Shown here: piece after piece, positions 63,328 to 64,000 of the stretch
How the letters are laid out: each line of letters begins with the position of its first letter
How positions within the stretch are numbered: the first letter of the stretch is position 1
From: Pseudomonas gingeri
GTDB taxonomy: Bacteria > Pseudomonadota > Gammaproteobacteria > Pseudomonadales > Pseudomonadaceae
Length of the DNA stretch: 64,000 nucleotides
Reading direction: 5' to 3'
NCBI RefSeq assembly: GCF_013386115.1
Contig: NZ_JACAOR010000001.1
Span: 28,639 to 92,638 of the forward strand
Translations under genes and position numbers: made by a program
Notes under the pieces: generated by a model
Databases searched by the model: none
What the model was told of the DNA's origin: nothing
The model's input: the letters and a program-made list of their open reading frames with translations, nothing else

Positions 63328-63423
63328 TCAGGCCCGCTTGCGCGGCAGGGTCTGGCCCGAACGGCTCTGGCAGAGGATGAACAGCCACTGCCGCAGGGGC
63401 TTGCACCAGGTCTTCAGTCCCAT
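63328..63423 (-). CDS. Possible 31-residue peptide between UAAP and urea carboxylase genes
   Basis: An ATG at 63423, preceded by GGCGGAG at about 8 nt, opens a short frame: [20 protein letters not shown] then [11 protein letters not shown] and a TGA. It is basic with a short hydrophobic centre (WLFIL) and overlaps the end of the upstream urea carboxylase-associated gene by 10 nt. The remaining sequence down to 63231 has a GGGG-TCGT-CCCC hairpin. Whether it is translated is unknown. Confidence 0.3.
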   Translation of the reverse strand: MGLKTWCKPLRQWLFILCQSRSGQTLPRKRA

Positions 63424-64000
63424 ATCAGCAACTCCGCCGGAGTGGGGTTGTAGCCATTGCACGGGTTGTTCAGTTGCGGACAGTTGGAAATCAGCACGAT
63501 CACGTCCATCTCGGCCCGCAACTGCACGTACTTGCCGGGGGCGGAAATACCGTCCTCGAAGGTCAGGGCGCCTGCGGGCGTCACCGGCACGTTCATGAAG
63601 AAGTTGATGTTCGGGCCGATATCGCGCTTGCCCAGTCGGCCATCGTGGGCACAGGCGCGCAGGTAGTTGTCGCGACAGCTGTGCATATGGCCCTTGTCCA
63701 GGGCATAACGCACGGTGTTGCTTTCCTGGGCGCAGGCGCCGCCGAGGGTGTCGTGGCGACCGCAGTTGTCTTCGACGATGGTCAGCAGCGGGCGGCCGAG
63801 GTTCGAGTACAACACGCTGCCGGTGCCCAGGTAGACGTTGTTCTGGCGGCGCAGGGTGCGTTGCACGTCGTAGCGTTCGCGCGGGTTGGCGGCGCTGTAG
63901 AACAGGGTATCGACGGCCTGGTTGCCTTCGAGGTCGAGAATGCGCAGGGTCTGCCCGGCCTTCACTTCGGTGAGCCAGGGTTCGCCCGCCGGGACGGTGG
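63414..64000 (-). CDS. Urea carboxylase-associated protein (UAAP2-type, DUF1989), 5' end outside window
   Basis: Partial; the frame is still open at the window end, 195 codons visible. The DUF1989 family is recognisable from [60 protein letters not shown] and [20 protein letters not shown]. Conserved Cys/His residues probably bind a metal. These proteins occur as a UAAP1-UAAP2 pair upstream of urea carboxylase, and may handle a urea or guanidine-related step. The GTG at 63965 is an internal codon, not the start. Confidence 0.9.
   Translation of the reverse strand, partial: TVPAGEPWLTEVKAGQTLRILDLEGNQAVDTLFYSAANPRERYDVQRTLRRQNNVYLGTGSVLYSNLGRPLLTIVEDNCGRHDTLGGACAQESNTVRYALDKGHMHSCRDNYLRACAHDGRLGKRDIGPNINFFMNVPVTPAGALTFEDGISAPGKYVQLRAEMDVIVLISNCPQLNNPCNGYNPTPAELLIWD

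Overview
The window looks like chromosomal DNA of a fluorescent-group Pseudomonas. It is GC-rich, its operons are tightly packed with ATGA-type overlaps, it carries REP-like palindromes of the type GTGGGAGCCGGCTTGCCGGC, and its gene families and gene orders are typical of Pseudomonas (divergent dhcR/dhcA-dhcB-atoB, an OprD porin, a urea carboxylase/allophanate hydrolase operon with a UAAP-type protein, LysR genes throughout). I see no rRNA, tRNA, CRISPR array, insertion sequence or integrase. Assignments rest on reading the sequence and recalling families; no database was searched.

Layout. 0.06-7.8 kb: branched-chain/short-chain acyl-CoA catabolism on the minus strand (acyl-CoA dehydrogenase, 3-hydroxyisobutyryl-CoA hydrolase-like enzyme, 3-hydroxyacyl-CoA dehydrogenase, thiolase) with TetR and AraC regulators and a small lipoprotein, then an AhpD-like and a VOC protein. 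7.85-13.6 kb: a small hypothetical gene, a complete four-gene sugar-type ABC importer and a DJ-1/PfpI protein. 13.7-17.3 kb: atoB-dhcB-dhcA with a divergent LysR gene, for carnitine-derived or ketone-body-type beta-keto acids. 17.4-24.8 kb: single-gene units (DUF4174, methyltransferase, GFA protein, TauE exporter, pirin, two SDRs, two LysR regulators). 24.8-30.1 kb: a nucleoside utilisation cluster on the minus strand (MFS transporter, OprD porin, LacI regulator, nucleoside hydrolase) marked by two copies of one LacI-type operator.

30.4-35.5 kb is accessory DNA. It holds a type VI secretion chaperone (DUF4123) with an unidentified partner, two tiny ORFs, a DUF2857 protein, and three consecutive integrative-conjugative-element (ICE) proteins of the TIGR03755/03756/03757 families. 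This looks like a stranded piece of an ICE. 35.7-40.8 kb: an Lrp regulator divergent from a homodimeric pyruvate-dehydrogenase-type E1 (mdeR/mdeB-like, with no mdeA between them), then a creatininase-family enzyme and a divergent LysR gene. 40.8-41.4 kb is AT-rich with an orphan small gene.

41.4-56.3 kb is a large two-armed pentose/pentitol catabolic locus. The minus arm encodes a 2-keto-3-deoxypentonate dehydratase-like FAH protein, a 2-hydroxyacid dehydrogenase, an SDR and a zinc-type polyol dehydrogenase. The plus arm encodes an aldehyde dehydrogenase, xylulokinase, a HAD phosphatase, an RpiR regulator, RpiA, an ABC importer with a Tat-exported binding protein, and an alpha-ketoglutarate-semialdehyde dehydrogenase. 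It combines parts of an oxidative Weimberg-like route with a phosphorylative xylulose/ribose route, but no sugar-acid dehydratase is present. A strong hairpin terminator ends it at 56.3 kb. 56.3-57.8 kb: an AT-richer alpha/beta-hydrolase lipoprotein and a probable oxidoreductase gene remnant. 57.9-64.0 kb: allophanate hydrolase, urea carboxylase, a possible 31-residue ORF and a urea carboxylase-associated protein cut by the window end.
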